Part shown: positions 18,090-26,605 of the stretch, in pieces | Numbering within the stretch: the first letter of the stretch is position 1 | Layout: each line of letters begins with the position of its first letter | Assembly (NCBI GenBank): GCA_001544595.2 | Contig: FCOH02000025.1 | Coordinates: 16,799-80,798, forward strand | Reading direction: 5' to 3' | DNA length: 64,000 nucleotides | From: Caballeronia peredens | GTDB lineage: Bacteria > Pseudomonadota > Gammaproteobacteria > Burkholderiales > Burkholderiaceae | Notes under the pieces: model-generated | Seen by the model: only the letters and a program-made list of their open reading frames with translations | What the model was told of the DNA's origin: nothing | The model's database searches: none | Program-made: the position numbers and the translations under genes

Positions 18090-19154
18090 TCAAACAACTC
18101 TGGGAGCGTCATGTCCGTCACCCGCGGTTGAACTGGCGTCAACGCACACTTCGTGCTCCACCTGGACCGTTACATGCTGGATGTTGAAACGGGTGGCTAA
18201 ACGCTGCTGCACCGCCACCACGACGTCACGAGCACTTGCGCCTGCAACTGGATGGACATGAAGAGTTACCAAGTGTTGCTCGCCCGTGATGGACCACGCA
18301 TGAATGTGATGGGCGTCGTGCACTTGCGCAACGTTTTGTTCGAGGTCGGCTTTGATATCGACAAGATTCACCCCCTCGGGAGTACCTTCGAGCAGGATGT
18401 GGGCGGAAGACTTAACGATACCCCAAGCGCTCTTGAGGATGATGACAGCGACGAAGATGGACAGCAGTGGGTCAATCGGCGTCCAGCCGGTCCACAGAAT
18501 CACAAGTGCCGCAACGATAGCTGCAATCGACCCGAGCATGTCACCAAGAACATGAAGCCAAGCTCCTCGCAGGTTCAAATTCTCACGGTTCCCGCCGTGT
18601 AGGACGAAAAACGCGGCAATATTCGCCAAGAGTCCCACGACGGCGACAATCAGCATGGTTTTGCCGATGACAGGGACGGGCGACGCAAAGCGTTGCACGG
18701 CTTCAATCACAATCCATCCTGCTATGACGAAGAGCGCGCATCCATTCACGAATGCGGCCAGGATTTCGAGCCGCTTGTATCCAAACGAAAGCTGCGCCGT
18801 AGCGGGCCGCTTTCCGTAGTGGATAGCAACCCAGCTGAAACCGAGCGCTGCCGCGTCGCTGACCATGTGACCAGCGTCTGCTAAAAGCGCGAGAGAGCCG
18901 GAGATGACACCGCCAGCCACTTCTACCAGCATAAACGCTGCGATGATGACGAAGGCCCAGCCGATACGCCGTTGGTCGCTCACGCCATGCAGATGATTGT
19001 GGCCTGCGTGATTGTGTCCGTGGCCCTCAGGACCATGGCCGTGTTCATGGTTTTGGCGACCATGCTGATGGTCACTATGGTTGTGTTCATCTTGGCCGCT
19101 GTTGTCTTTGCGGTGGTCGTGCTGGTGTCCAGAGTGGTCGTGCTTAGAGGCCAT
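18090..19154 (-). CDS. czcD: CzcD-type CDF cation exporter
   Basis: A 354-residue cation diffusion facilitator that exports Zn2+ and similar ions against protons. The start is taken at MASKHDHSGHQHDH (19154), which begins a histidine-rich N-terminal tail of about 55 residues; the longer frame to 19622 runs through the divergent gene and is rejected. It has six membrane helices, with the HxxxD pair in LLADAGHMVSD (helix 2) and LHVLGDMLGS (helix 5), and a C-terminal cytoplasmic ferredoxin-like domain (DAHHIHAWSITGEQ). It is divergent from an SmtB-like repressor that presumably controls it. Confidence 0.92.
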   Translation of the reverse strand: MASKHDHSGHQHDHRKDNSGQDEHNHSDHQHGRQNHEHGHGPEGHGHNHAGHNHLHGVSDQRRIGWAFVIIAAFMLVEVAGGVISGSLALLADAGHMVSDAAALGFSWVAIHYGKRPATAQLSFGYKRLEILAAFVNGCALFVIAGWIVIEAVQRFASPVPVIGKTMLIVAVVGLLANIAAFFVLHGGNRENLNLRGAWLHVLGDMLGSIAAIVAALVILWTGWTPIDPLLSIFVAVIILKSAWGIVKSSAHILLEGTPEGVNLVDIKADLEQNVAQVHDAHHIHAWSITGEQHLVTLHVHPVAGASARDVVVAVQQRLATRFNIQHVTVQVEHEVCVDASSTAGDGHDAPRVV

Positions 19155-19187
19155 TGTCGCTATCCTTGAGCAGAGTACGAGCGCTAT

Positions 19188-19201
19188 TATATACACATAT
19201 A
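19188..19201. promoter_or_regulatory. AT-rich inverted repeat between czcD and smtB-like gene
   Basis: TATAT (19188-19192) and ATATA (19197-19201) flank ACAC in the 81-bp divergent intergenic region. ArsR/SmtB repressors bind AT-rich inverted repeats, so this is a candidate operator. The arms are short and the call is weak. Confidence 0.35.
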
Positions 19202-19235
19202 AACATGCGTTGATGTGAACGGAGAATGGTCTTTT

Positions 19236-19583
19236 ATGTCTGCAGAAATCGAGTTGAGCGATGACCAGGTCGTGGAACTGGCAGAGATGTTTCGGCTGAT
19301 GGGGGACCCAAGTCGACTTAAGATAATCGCTGCGTGCCTTGGCGCGCCGATGTGTGTCTCTGACATCGCGGCGAAATACGGCATGTCCCAGCCGCTCGTG
19401 AGTCATCACTTGCGACTGCTTCGCGCTGCTCGAGTGTTGCGTTCTGAACGTCGTGGAAAGCAGATTTTCTACGAGGCGGCCGACCACCACGTGAAACGAG
19501 TCATTGGAAATATGGTCGAACACGTTTGCGAACAACCGTCGCCCGAGGCAGCAGATATCGACGACGCAACGCGCCAGGAGTAG
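19236..19583 (+). CDS. SmtB/CzrA-like ArsR-family zinc repressor
   Basis: A 115-residue winged-helix repressor. The start is the ATG at 19236, with GGAG 11 bp upstream; a GTG at 19215 is possible but lacks a ribosome site. The recognition helix is YGMSQPLVSHHLRLL. The C-terminal helix carries D83, H85, H96 and E99, which is the exact D-x-H-x10-H-x2-E spacing of the alpha-5 zinc site in SmtB, CzrA and NmtR. The alpha-3 CxC-type arsenic or cadmium site is not obvious. It should release DNA on binding zinc or cobalt, de-repressing the divergent CDF gene. Confidence 0.88.
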   Translation: MSAEIELSDDQVVELAEMFRLMGDPSRLKIIAACLGAPMCVSDIAAKYGMSQPLVSHHLRLLRAARVLRSERRGKQIFYEAADHHVKRVIGNMVEHVCEQPSPEAADIDDATRQE

Positions 19584-19942
19584 ATTCGACGTCCATTTGT
19601 CTCGCTGTCTCAGACACGGCAACTCTTATTCTCCGCCATTGCTCCGAACGCAAAGGCTTCAGCTTTTAATCGATATGCCTTGACGCTCGCCATATATCCG
19701 CCGAAGTTGAAAAGCGCAATAGCGCGTGAGCAAACTGGAGTTCCGGCAAGAAGCGCCAGATTAGCGGTAGCCATGCGAGCGCCGCTGGAATCTCATTCAA
19801 CTTGGTCGGCACGCGTTCTCGGTGCGCGCAGCGGGCATTCAGCAACGCCCCAAGCATATGGTGCGGAAGACGAGTGAGTCGGTTGCCGGCGCCAGTTTCA
19901 ATCTAGGCTCTGCGTTCCTTCGTGCCTTTCAAGCCGCGATTA
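19584..19942. other. Intergenic region between smtB-like gene and mntH
   Basis: No recognisable gene or clear signal. Short open frames here lack motifs. Confidence 0.4.
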
Positions 19943-21244
19943 TCATGGAAGTGCTACTCCGAACGTTTGCAGCAGTAAGAACGCGTTGAGTGAAAGGACA
20001 ATGGCCGCTGCCATCGCGGACAATATGGTCGTAGATGCGCTGCTCTTGCAGACACCCATAATGTCCTGTCGGCAACTGAACCAAAGCAGCGCCAGCATCG
20101 GAAACGGCAACGCTAGGCTCAACACGACCTGACTGATAACAAGTGCCGTTGTAGTATTCACCCCAAAGCCGACAACCGCAAAACTGGGCAACATTGTCAC
20201 GACCCTTCGCACCCATAGCGGGATACGAAAGCCGATGAAGCCCTGCATAATCATCTGGCCGGCCATCGTGCCCACGACCGAACTGGATATCCCAGAGGCA
20301 ATAAGCGCCAGGAGAAAAATGCCCGCAGCTCCTATGCCGAGCAAAGGCGCAAGGGTGTGGTATGCCGTTTCGATTTCGGCGACCTCAGGATGACCCTCGT
20401 GGAATGCGCCGGAAGCCATGATGACCATGGCCATATTGATAAGGCCGGCAGTGCTCAGCGCGATGAGCACCTCGAGGTTCGAATACGCCAGTAGCATGGT
20501 GCGTTCAGCTTCTGTCTTAGCGAGCACGCGACTTTGGGTCAACCCTGAATGGAGAAACAACGCATGTGGCATTACGGTGGCGCCAATAATGCCGACCGCA
20601 ATAGTGAGAGCTTCTGAATCCGGAAGATGCGGCGAAAACGTATGCGCGAAGACTGCTGGCCAGGCGACCGGTACGATGAATAGCTCGACTAGGTAGGACA
20701 AGCCAATCACGCCGACCAATCCTCCAATTGCAAGTTCGAGCGGACGGAAACCGGCACGCTCGAACAACAGAAGCGCATAGGTCACGAGGGCGGTGACAAC
20801 CATGCTGACAAACAACGGCATGTGGAATAGCAGGGACAGGCCGATTGCTCCGCCCAGAAACTCGGCCAAATCCGTGGCCATCGCAGCCACCTCGCTCACT
20901 CCCCACATGAGAAGAACAAGCGACCTCGGGAGGTGTTCGCGACAGAGCTCAGCGAGGTTTCGTCCGGTAACTATCCCGAGTTTTGCGGAGAGCGCCTGGA
21001 ACAGCATGGCTATCAGATTTGCCAGCAGCACGACCCAGAGGAGCGTATAGCCGTACTTCGCGCCAGCCTGAATGTTCGTCGCGAAGTTCCCCGGGTCTAT
21101 GTAGGCGATTGAGACGACCATCGCCGGGCCGAAAAATGGCAGGAACACCCGCGCGCCTCGACCTTCGAGCCGCTCGCGCATCGCCGACGTCGTTCGCTCC
21201 GTCAGCGTTTTACGCCGGTCCTTCCGGCGAGCACGGTCGTCCAT
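19943..21244 (-). CDS. mntH: MntH/NRAMP-family divalent metal importer
   Basis: A 433-residue proton-coupled Mn2+/Fe2+ transporter of the inner membrane with eleven predicted helices. The helix-1 metal-site motif is YIDPGNFATN and the helix-6 motif is GATVMPHALFLHS, both diagnostic for NRAMP. The ATG at 21244 has GGAG five bases upstream and is preferred to the GTG at 21250. Importers such as this counter manganese or iron shortage caused by excess Zn, Cd or Co, which would fit the neighbourhood. No MntR-type site is obvious upstream. The TnpB element begins about 100 bp before its start. Confidence 0.92.
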   Translation of the reverse strand: MDDRARRKDRRKTLTERTTSAMRERLEGRGARVFLPFFGPAMVVSIAYIDPGNFATNIQAGAKYGYTLLWVVLLANLIAMLFQALSAKLGIVTGRNLAELCREHLPRSLVLLMWGVSEVAAMATDLAEFLGGAIGLSLLFHMPLFVSMVVTALVTYALLLFERAGFRPLELAIGGLVGVIGLSYLVELFIVPVAWPAVFAHTFSPHLPDSEALTIAVGIIGATVMPHALFLHSGLTQSRVLAKTEAERTMLLAYSNLEVLIALSTAGLINMAMVIMASGAFHEGHPEVAEIETAYHTLAPLLGIGAAGIFLLALIASGISSSVVGTMAGQMIMQGFIGFRIPLWVRRVVTMLPSFAVVGFGVNTTTALVISQVVLSLALPFPMLALLWFSCRQDIMGVCKSSASTTILSAMAAAIVLSLNAFLLLQTFGVALP

Positions 21245-21446
21245 TGCCACTCCAGCCTGTCACCAGCTGCACGCACTGCGCGTCATCAGTCTGTCTGCGC
21301 ATTACAACATCATTTGCCAGCGTGATTGGCCTGCCACTTCTTCTTCCGATAGCGCGAGAACCCCGTCCATTAGGTCGCGGAGGAAAGGCGCGAGTTTCGC
21401 TTTTGCCACAGGCTTCCGGCATATAAAGTATCGCGCTAGACGGGTC

Positions 21447-22562
21447 ATGTCCGTCAAACGCGCCTTCCGTTTCCGCTTCTATCCAACCGCAGCTCAGGAG
21501 CAGCAGTTGGCGCAGCACTTTGGCTGTGTGCGGTTCGTCTATAACCACATGCTCGCGCGTCGTCAGCAGCGACGCAAGGACGGCCTGAAGTCGAACTACG
21601 TTGACGACGCCGCCGCGCTGACCGTGCTTAAGCGCGCGCCCGAGTGCCTCTGGCTGCGTGACGTCTCCATCGTCGCCCTGCAAGCGTCACTTCGTCACCT
21701 CGACACGGCATACCAGAATTTCTTTGCCCGGCGGGCAGGCTTTCCGCGCTTCAAGCGCAAGCGAGCCGCGCAAAGCTATGCCCTAATGCGCAACGGCTTT
21801 ACCTTGCGCGACGGCAAGCTGACGCTCGCGAAGATGGCAGCGCCGCTCGATGTGCGCTGGAGCCGGGAGTTACCCGCCACGCCCTCGAGCCTGACCGTGT
21901 TGCGTGACGCTGCCGGCCGCTACTTCGTGAGCCTGCTGTGCGACGACGAGGTGGCGCCGCTGCCGGCGACGGCCAAGGTCGTTGCCGCCGACCTTGGTCT
22001 GACGCACCTTCTGACTTTCGCGGACGACCAGCCTCCACTGTCTCCGCCGAAGTTCCTCGCCGAGCTGCTGCATCGCGTGCGTCGCCTGAGCCGCGCGCTC
22101 TCGCGCAAACACAACGGCTCGAAAAACCGCGACAAGGCGCGCAAGCGTCTCGCGCGGCTGCACGCGCGCATTGCCGACTCGCGCAAGGATTTCCTGCACA
22201 AACTGTCCACCCAGCTCATCCGCGAAAACCAGGCGGTGTTCATGGAGGACCTGTGCATCAAGGGGATGATGCGCAGTCACCTTGCGCGGAGTATCGGCGA
22301 CGCCGCCTGGGGCGAGTTGCTCAGGCAGCTCGCCTACAAGGCGGCGTGGTATGGCCGGACGTACTGGCAGGCGGACCGGTTCTTCGCGTCGAGCAAAACC
22401 TGTCACGCCTGCGGGTTTCGGCACACGTCGCTGCCGTTGAACATTCGGCAGTGGACCTGCCCGGATTGCGGCGAGATACACGACCGAGACCAGAACGCAG
22501 CGAGGAATATCCTCGCCGCAGGCCTTCTCGCAACACGTACCGCGGGACGCGCGGAACCTTAA
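21447..22562 (+). CDS. tnpB: TnpB RNA-guided endonuclease (IS605 OrfB family)
   Basis: A 371-residue protein. An N-terminal OrfB helix-turn-helix domain (FRFYPTAAQEQQLAQHFG) is followed by a RuvC-like nuclease domain with D182 (ADLGLT), E267 (FMEDLCIKGM) and D348 (HDRDQNAARNI). A zinc finger CHACG...CPDCG lies between the last two. All catalytic residues are present, so it is probably active. Family members cut DNA guided by an RNA from the element's right end, which favours retention of the element. There is no tnpA partner. The product overlaps the likely guide-RNA scaffold at its 3' end. Confidence 0.93.
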   Translation: MSVKRAFRFRFYPTAAQEQQLAQHFGCVRFVYNHMLARRQQRRKDGLKSNYVDDAAALTVLKRAPECLWLRDVSIVALQASLRHLDTAYQNFFARRAGFPRFKRKRAAQSYALMRNGFTLRDGKLTLAKMAAPLDVRWSRELPATPSSLTVLRDAAGRYFVSLLCDDEVAPLPATAKVVAADLGLTHLLTFADDQPPLSPPKFLAELLHRVRRLSRALSRKHNGSKNRDKARKRLARLHARIADSRKDFLHKLSTQLIRENQAVFMEDLCIKGMMRSHLARSIGDAAWGELLRQLAYKAAWYGRTYWQADRFFASSKTCHACGFRHTSLPLNIRQWTCPDCGEIHDRDQNAARNILAAGLLATRTAGRAEP

Positions 22563-22683
22563 GCCTGTGGAGCGGACGGAAGACCTGACGGAGACACCTT
22601 CGGCAGGCGGTCTGCAACGAAGCAGGAACCTGACTTGCGAAGCTCAGGAATCCCCGTCCCTTCAGGGCGGGGAGGACGTCAAG
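22490..22683 (+). ncRNA. Candidate right-end (omega/re) RNA of the TnpB element
   Basis: In this superfamily the RNA scaffold spans the 3' part of tnpB and the right end, and the guide is copied from flanking DNA. Here the 120 bp after tnpB hold several hairpins ending GGACGTCAA, so the guide would begin near AGTAAGCAAT (22682 on). Limits are inferred; no transcription evidence exists. Confidence 0.45.
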
Positions 22684-22767
22684 TAAGCAATTTCCTCATT
22701 TTGTGCCTTGATGATGTTCTTGGCCAGTCGCTTCATGGCGGGGGCCTTGCCGTGAGTGGCCATGATG

Positions 22768-23955
22768 TTAATGGTGTGTATGGCCATGGGAGGCATGATG
22801 CTCATGCCCACCGTGGTCGTGCTGGCCGCTCTCCATCATTCGCATCATCTGCGGACCCCCGGTCCTGAAAAATACCACTGTCAAGACGATGAAGATTGCG
22901 CCAAAGATGATGTCGAGGACGGTGGTGTAGTTGAAAGTAATCGTCGCGTCCACAACTGCTGTATGTCGGTCCGTCGGCACCCAGCCAAGCTCTTGGAATA
23001 ACGCTTCGACCACGAGTGCCGCTGAGACCATCGCAAGATAGAAGGTTAGAGCGAGGAAGACCGTCATCCGTCCGCCGTAGTACTTCCTGTAGATGTTGAG
23101 GATGGGAGGAATGATGAGGTCGCCAAAGATGAAAGAAGCGACTCCGCCGAAGCTGATACCACCATTCCACAGTACGGTGGCGAGCGGCACGTTACCCACG
23201 GAACAGGTGAACGACGCAACGGCAATCAGCGGGCCGACAAATGCACCCCAAATCATCGCGGCCGTCGGATGGCTGACAAGAAAGAATTTCTGCCAGAAGC
23301 TGTCCGGCACCCAGGCGCCGAGCGCGCCAGCGATGAGCAACCCAATCCCGATGTCGCGCCACAGCATCGCCCAGTTCATCACGTAACTATGGCTGATAGC
23401 TATCCACCCGTCCTTGGATGAGAGACGTTGCTTCCAGGTCCCCTGCTGTTCGCCCATCGACATGGCAGCGTGACCCTCCATGCTGCCGGCGATGCCCTTG
23501 TCCGCCTGCTCGATAGCTTCGCTTTTGAGCGAGTCCTTGACAAAGAACCGGAAAAGCAGCGCAAGAACGACAATCATGATTGGGCCACCGATGAACTCAG
23601 CGGCGGCGAACTGCCAGGAAATCAGCACCCACATCAGCACGCCCAGTTCAAGCACAAGATTCGTCGCTGCAAACTGGAACGCCATGGCGGCCGTGAAGTC
23701 CCCGCCCTTGCGCACGATGGAGCGGGCCATCGCGACGGCGGCATAGGAGCAGGAGGATGATGCGGCGCCGAGCAGACTGGCAACTGTCAGCGACCGTGGG
23801 GATGCGTTCGGCAGAAGCATCGACATCTCGGACTTCGAGACCACGACCTCAATCACGGCCGAGAACAGAAAGCCGAGACTCAGCCCCCAGAAAATCTGCC
23901 ACAGCATGGTGAAGGACATCCAGAGGGCATGACCGACAGCAGTGACAATCTGCAT
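22768..23955 (-). CDS. Permease of the DUF318/ArsP-like (COG0701) family with His-rich tail
   Basis: A 395-residue inner-membrane protein with about ten helices. LLGAASSSCSYAAVAMARS (about residues 57-75) and SFTCSVGNVPLATVLWNGG (about 265-283) are the paired cysteine motifs of the COG0701 permease family. The C-terminal tail is histidine-rich (QHDHGGHEHHASHGHTHH), suggesting metal contact in the cytosol or periplasm. It is the last gene of an operon with a YVTN propeller (23 bp upstream) and an HMA chaperone, behind a CueR-type promoter, so copper or silver export is the best inference. Relatives of the ArsP branch export organoarsenicals, so that remains possible. Confidence 0.75.
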   Translation of the reverse strand: MQIVTAVGHALWMSFTMLWQIFWGLSLGFLFSAVIEVVVSKSEMSMLLPNASPRSLTVASLLGAASSSCSYAAVAMARSIVRKGGDFTAAMAFQFAATNLVLELGVLMWVLISWQFAAAEFIGGPIMIVVLALLFRFFVKDSLKSEAIEQADKGIAGSMEGHAAMSMGEQQGTWKQRLSSKDGWIAISHSYVMNWAMLWRDIGIGLLIAGALGAWVPDSFWQKFFLVSHPTAAMIWGAFVGPLIAVASFTCSVGNVPLATVLWNGGISFGGVASFIFGDLIIPPILNIYRKYYGGRMTVFLALTFYLAMVSAALVVEALFQELGWVPTDRHTAVVDATITFNYTTVLDIIFGAIFIVLTVVFFRTGGPQMMRMMESGQHDHGGHEHHASHGHTHH

Positions 23956-23978
23956 CGCAACCTCCTGCGTGAAGACTC

Positions 23979-24962
23979 CTATATCAGCGGTGCGCGGTTA
24001 TAGAAATAAATGCCGTGAGGTGATTTTCCGACCTTGATGGTGTTGACGAGCTTCAATGTCTTCATGTCTATAACGCCGACATAGCGTGTGAAGCGGAAGG
24101 TCACCCAGAGATATTGCCGGTCGGGCGTGAGCTCCATGTCGTCAGGCCCCGGCAGCAACCCCGTGATGGTTCCAACGTTGGTCAACGTGTTCTGGTCGAG
24201 GATGCTGATAGTATTGCCGACGCGATTCGTCACGAGCACATGTTGGCCGTCGGCAAGGGAGCGGAAGTTGTGCGCCCCTCTATCCGTGTGAATTGTCTTG
24301 ACGATTTTGCGCGCACGCCAGTCAATGACGGCGACATAGTCCGCACCGGTCATGCCAATCAGCAGATACTTGTCGCCGGGCGTTAGCCATAGTCCTGCCG
24401 GCGCTTTGCCGACAGGCATCTTCCACAGTACGGTCTGTGTCGCAAGGTCGATGGCGGCAACTTCGCCCGACTCCTGCAACGTGACGAAGACAATCTTGCT
24501 GTCGGCCGAGAAAATCATATGGCTCGGCATCTTTGCGAGCGGCACCCGTTTGGCCAGTGAGACATTCTTGCCGTCGTAGTGGTATATGTCCACGCGGTCA
24601 AGGCGCAGTCCATTGGTGACGAACCACTTCCGGTCGTAAGAAAACCCAAGCTGATAGGGGTCTTCGATGTCAGGCACCCACTTCTGAGCCTTGCCTGTCT
24701 TTGGGTCCAAAAATACGAGATTATTGCCCACCGAGTTCGCCACAATCAGAGACTGATTGTCTGGTGTGGCCATCAGATGATGCGGCTCCTTCCCGACCGG
24801 GAATGTGTCAACGACCTTCTGGCTCGCCTGGTCGATGAGACTTACACTCGCGTCCGCCGAGTTAAGGACGATGACATTCTCTGCCTGGACCGGTGTGTTC
24901 GCGAGTGCCGTGACGGCGAGCGCGCCGAGCATATACCGCATCTGAAATATGCCCAGCTTCAT
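23979..24962 (-). CDS. YVTN-family beta-propeller protein (exported)
   Basis: A 327-residue protein from the ATG at 24962, which overlaps the chaperone stop (ATGA). It has a signal peptide (MRYMLGALAVTALANTPVQA region), then about seven 40-residue blades with repeated VIVLNSADASVSLIDQ, LIVANSVGNNLVFLD, VFVTLQESGEVAAIDL and LVTNRVGNTISILD. Propellers of this kind act as scaffolds or metal/substrate binders in the periplasm; no enzymatic motif is seen. Its operon places it between a copper chaperone and a permease. The longer open frame to 25133 overlaps the chaperone gene and is rejected. Confidence 0.8.
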   Translation of the reverse strand: MKLGIFQMRYMLGALAVTALANTPVQAENVIVLNSADASVSLIDQASQKVVDTFPVGKEPHHLMATPDNQSLIVANSVGNNLVFLDPKTGKAQKWVPDIEDPYQLGFSYDRKWFVTNGLRLDRVDIYHYDGKNVSLAKRVPLAKMPSHMIFSADSKIVFVTLQESGEVAAIDLATQTVLWKMPVGKAPAGLWLTPGDKYLLIGMTGADYVAVIDWRARKIVKTIHTDRGAHNFRSLADGQHVLVTNRVGNTISILDQNTLTNVGTITGLLPGPDDMELTPDRQYLWVTFRFTRYVGVIDMKTLKLVNTIKVGKSPHGIYFYNRAPLI

Positions 24963-25159
24963 GCTGCGAGCACCGTAGGATGGAAGCCTGCTGCTTCGAT
25001 TGCGGCCATGAGGCGTTCCGGTGACGCCGTCGACTCGACCTCGACAATCTTGCCGCCCACGTCGATTGCCACACTGGCTGCGGCGTCCTCCTGCGTGATA
25101 GCCTGCGTGATGGCGTTCGCACACCCGCCACATGACATGTCTTTGACTTCGAATTTCAT
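24959..25159 (-). CDS. copZ: CopZ-like HMA-domain metallochaperone
   Basis: A 66-residue single HMA domain, MKFEVKDMSCGGCANAI, with the metal-binding pair C10 and C13. It is soluble and would carry Cu+ in the cytosol. The ATG at 25159 lies 31 bp downstream of the CueR-type promoter; the longer frame to 25207 extends into that promoter and is rejected. First gene of the chaperone - propeller - permease operon. It ends by overlapping the propeller start by 4 bp. Confidence 0.88.
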   Translation of the reverse strand: MKFEVKDMSCGGCANAITQAITQEDAAASVAIDVGGKIVEVESTASPERLMAAIEAAGFHPTVLAA

Positions 25160-25190
25160 GGCTGTCTCCAGCAATTGAAGAGAAACTTTG

Positions 25191-25221
25191 ATGCTGAACC
25201 TTCCCATCGCGGGAAGGTCAA
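25191..25221 (-). promoter_or_regulatory. CueR-type operator-promoter of the chaperone operon
   Basis: ACCTTCCC (25198-25205) and GGGAAGGT (25211-25218) are perfect 8-bp arms around 5 bp. On the minus strand TTGACC is separated by 19 bp from CAGCAT, the stretched spacer needed by MerR activators. The arms match the CueR consensus and resemble the box before cueR at 58733. No merR-family gene is adjacent, so control in trans is likely. Confidence 0.85.
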
Positions 25222-25252
25222 GCGTCTTTGCTGATGGCGCGCGTCTTCAGAC

Positions 25253-25660
25253 TCACCCGTTGGCATCGCGGAAAAAGAACAATGCGAAGGCTCGCGACGC
25301 CCACATTTGCCCGATGCGTTTCCGTGATGGGCTTACCATAGCAAGCCCTAAGCCTGTGTTTTGAAATGACGCAGCCCGCCAGCGTTCACGCCGTAGAAGC
25401 GCCCAAAGATTATTTCGAAGATGCTCGGCCGCACTCGCGTTCTTTTGATTGGTCGCCACAGTAACGGCGAACTTCGGCGATTCAAACGCGGTTAGTTCGA
25501 GTGATAACCCCCGAAATGCATGCTCAAGGACAATCAACATCAGACTGCTTGCGACCCGGAGGAACGAGAGAGTCCGAGCGAGACCGGTCCCTTCGCCCGC
25601 TACCGGCTCGCCCCGCACGTCGCCGAGGGATGAGGGCCAAATTCGAGCCGAGCTGCTAAA
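25253..25660 (-). pseudogene. Decayed sensor histidine kinase, ATP-binding domain remnant
   Basis: The minus-strand frame matches the kinase at 27147 in order: SFLRVASSLMLIVLEHAFRG against the N-box, LSLELTAFESPKFAVTVATN against the following strands, and QNTGLGLAMV against G2. The N-box asparagine and the G1 D-x-G-x-G residues are lost and no start or H-box is found. It is a 5'-truncated, mutated remnant of a CzcS/CopS-type kinase. Confidence 0.55.
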
Positions 25661-25871
25661 GCCTTCGTCTGAGGATTGAACGCCGAGGACCATTCGTCTC
25701 GCAGGAAATGGCCGATTGACAGGCACGCAGAACTAGGCCGCAGGTATGCAGAGCCCATTAAGGCTTCTTGTCGAAAGCAGCAAATAGGAACGTATCGCGG
25801 TTGGTGCGAATTTGCAAAAGAGATGAAATCCACTCGATATGCCCTGTGCTGAGGGTGCAGCACGAACGGAT
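25661..25871. other. Non-coding stretch between kinase remnant and DUF4148 copy 3
   Basis: No gene recognised; may hold further decayed sequence of the kinase remnant. Confidence 0.3.
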
Positions 25872-26147
25872 TCAGCGACCAGTTGTTTTGGCGGGCGTGT
25901 CGAGCTTCGACGCCTTCTCAGGATGAGCGCGAGCGTACGCTTCCTTGTTCTTCTTCATGGATGCTGCGCTTGGCGGATACTCCGAACGACGAAAGGGCAA
26001 TACGCCATCCTTGTACGCCTGGACAAGTTCCTGCCGAACTTCCTCTCGCGTTTTTCCCTGAATCATCGGACCGCCCTCGCCATTTGCTACACCGTCGGCA
26101 CCGACTGTCAGCAACACGAACGTCGCGATTCCAACAATGAGTTTCAT
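25872..26147 (-). CDS. DUF4148 small exported protein (copy 3 of 5)
   Basis: A 91-residue protein starting MKLIVGIATFVLLTVGADG, a signal peptide. The mature part has GKTREEVRQELVQAYKDG, then LPFRRSEYPPSAASMKKNKE, and a lysine-rich end. It is closest in the second motif to copy 1 (RRSEYPPS against KRSEYPPS). A CopR-type site lies 71 bp upstream on the same strand (26219-26244), so this copy probably belongs to the copper regulon while copies 1 and 2 belong to the czc regulon. The longer frame to 26219 adds an implausible leader. Confidence 0.85.
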   Translation of the reverse strand: MKLIVGIATFVLLTVGADGVANGEGGPMIQGKTREEVRQELVQAYKDGVLPFRRSEYPPSAASMKKNKEAYARAHPEKASKLDTPAKTTGR

Positions 26148-26218
26148 CGCATTTATTCCGTTGACGAAAGCCATCCCGGCCCTTCGATTCAGTGTACATG
26201 CCCGACGCTGCGTTCCCA

Positions 26219-26244
26219 TGACCTGAAAATGATAAAAGCGTCAT
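26219..26244 (-). promoter_or_regulatory. Candidate CopR-type site before DUF4148 copy 3
   Basis: On the minus strand ATGAC-N4-TTATCAT-N6-GTCA, same 26-bp arrangement as the site near copRS at 29340. It lies 71 bp before the start at 26147. Confidence 0.45.
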
Positions 26245-26605
26245 TTGACTGTAATCTGGTCCTTGCAGCCGCCTCGAATATCAAAAGGAGATAAAGTAAC
26301 GTTGGAGTAACGGTCGTTACCCGCTTTCCGCTGTGATAGACGAGCAGTCCTTTCGGGCTTGATGTAGATGACCGCGCCCGTTCCGAGGGAAACAAGAGCG
26401 GCCTAATCCCTGGCGAAAAGCGAGAGCGTCCTAGGGCGCATCTACGAACCCAAGGATGGCAGTGGAAGCAAAACCAGCATCGCACTGTGTCTTGTCCGCT
26501 CTTTTCAGTTGTCCGGGTGCGACGCAACGTCGCTTCTGCTCGTTGCCATGGTCCCAGCCGTGCGGTTAATATCCTGATTGGAACCAGTTCGGATTTTTGA
26601 AAACA
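26245..26605. other. Intergenic region before the DUF411 gene
   Basis: No coding sequence recognised. GTAACG...CGTTAC (about 26296-26321) is a short inverted repeat of unknown role. Confidence 0.35.

Larger units (their letters stand above)
21345..22683 (+). mobile_element. IS200/IS605-superfamily element with tnpB only
   Basis: Left-end sequence begins near TCCGATAGCGC (21345) with a CCCCGTCC palindrome part at 21361. The right end has the imperfect hairpin CCCCGTCCC/GGGCGGGG (about 22651-22672) and finishes GGACGTCAA at 22682. No Y1 transposase (tnpA) is present, so the element is not autonomous. Left boundary is approximate. It sits between mntH and the permease operon without breaking a gene. 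Confidence 0.75.

Noticed and set aside
19155..19622. Upstream extension of the CDF gene
   Set aside because: It covers the divergent smtB-like gene; the His-rich N-terminus begins at 19154.
25253..25660. ZIP transporter remnant (AGEGTGL also occurs in the ZIP at 13954)
   Set aside because: The match is one short motif; the alignment with kinase domains runs through the whole segment.
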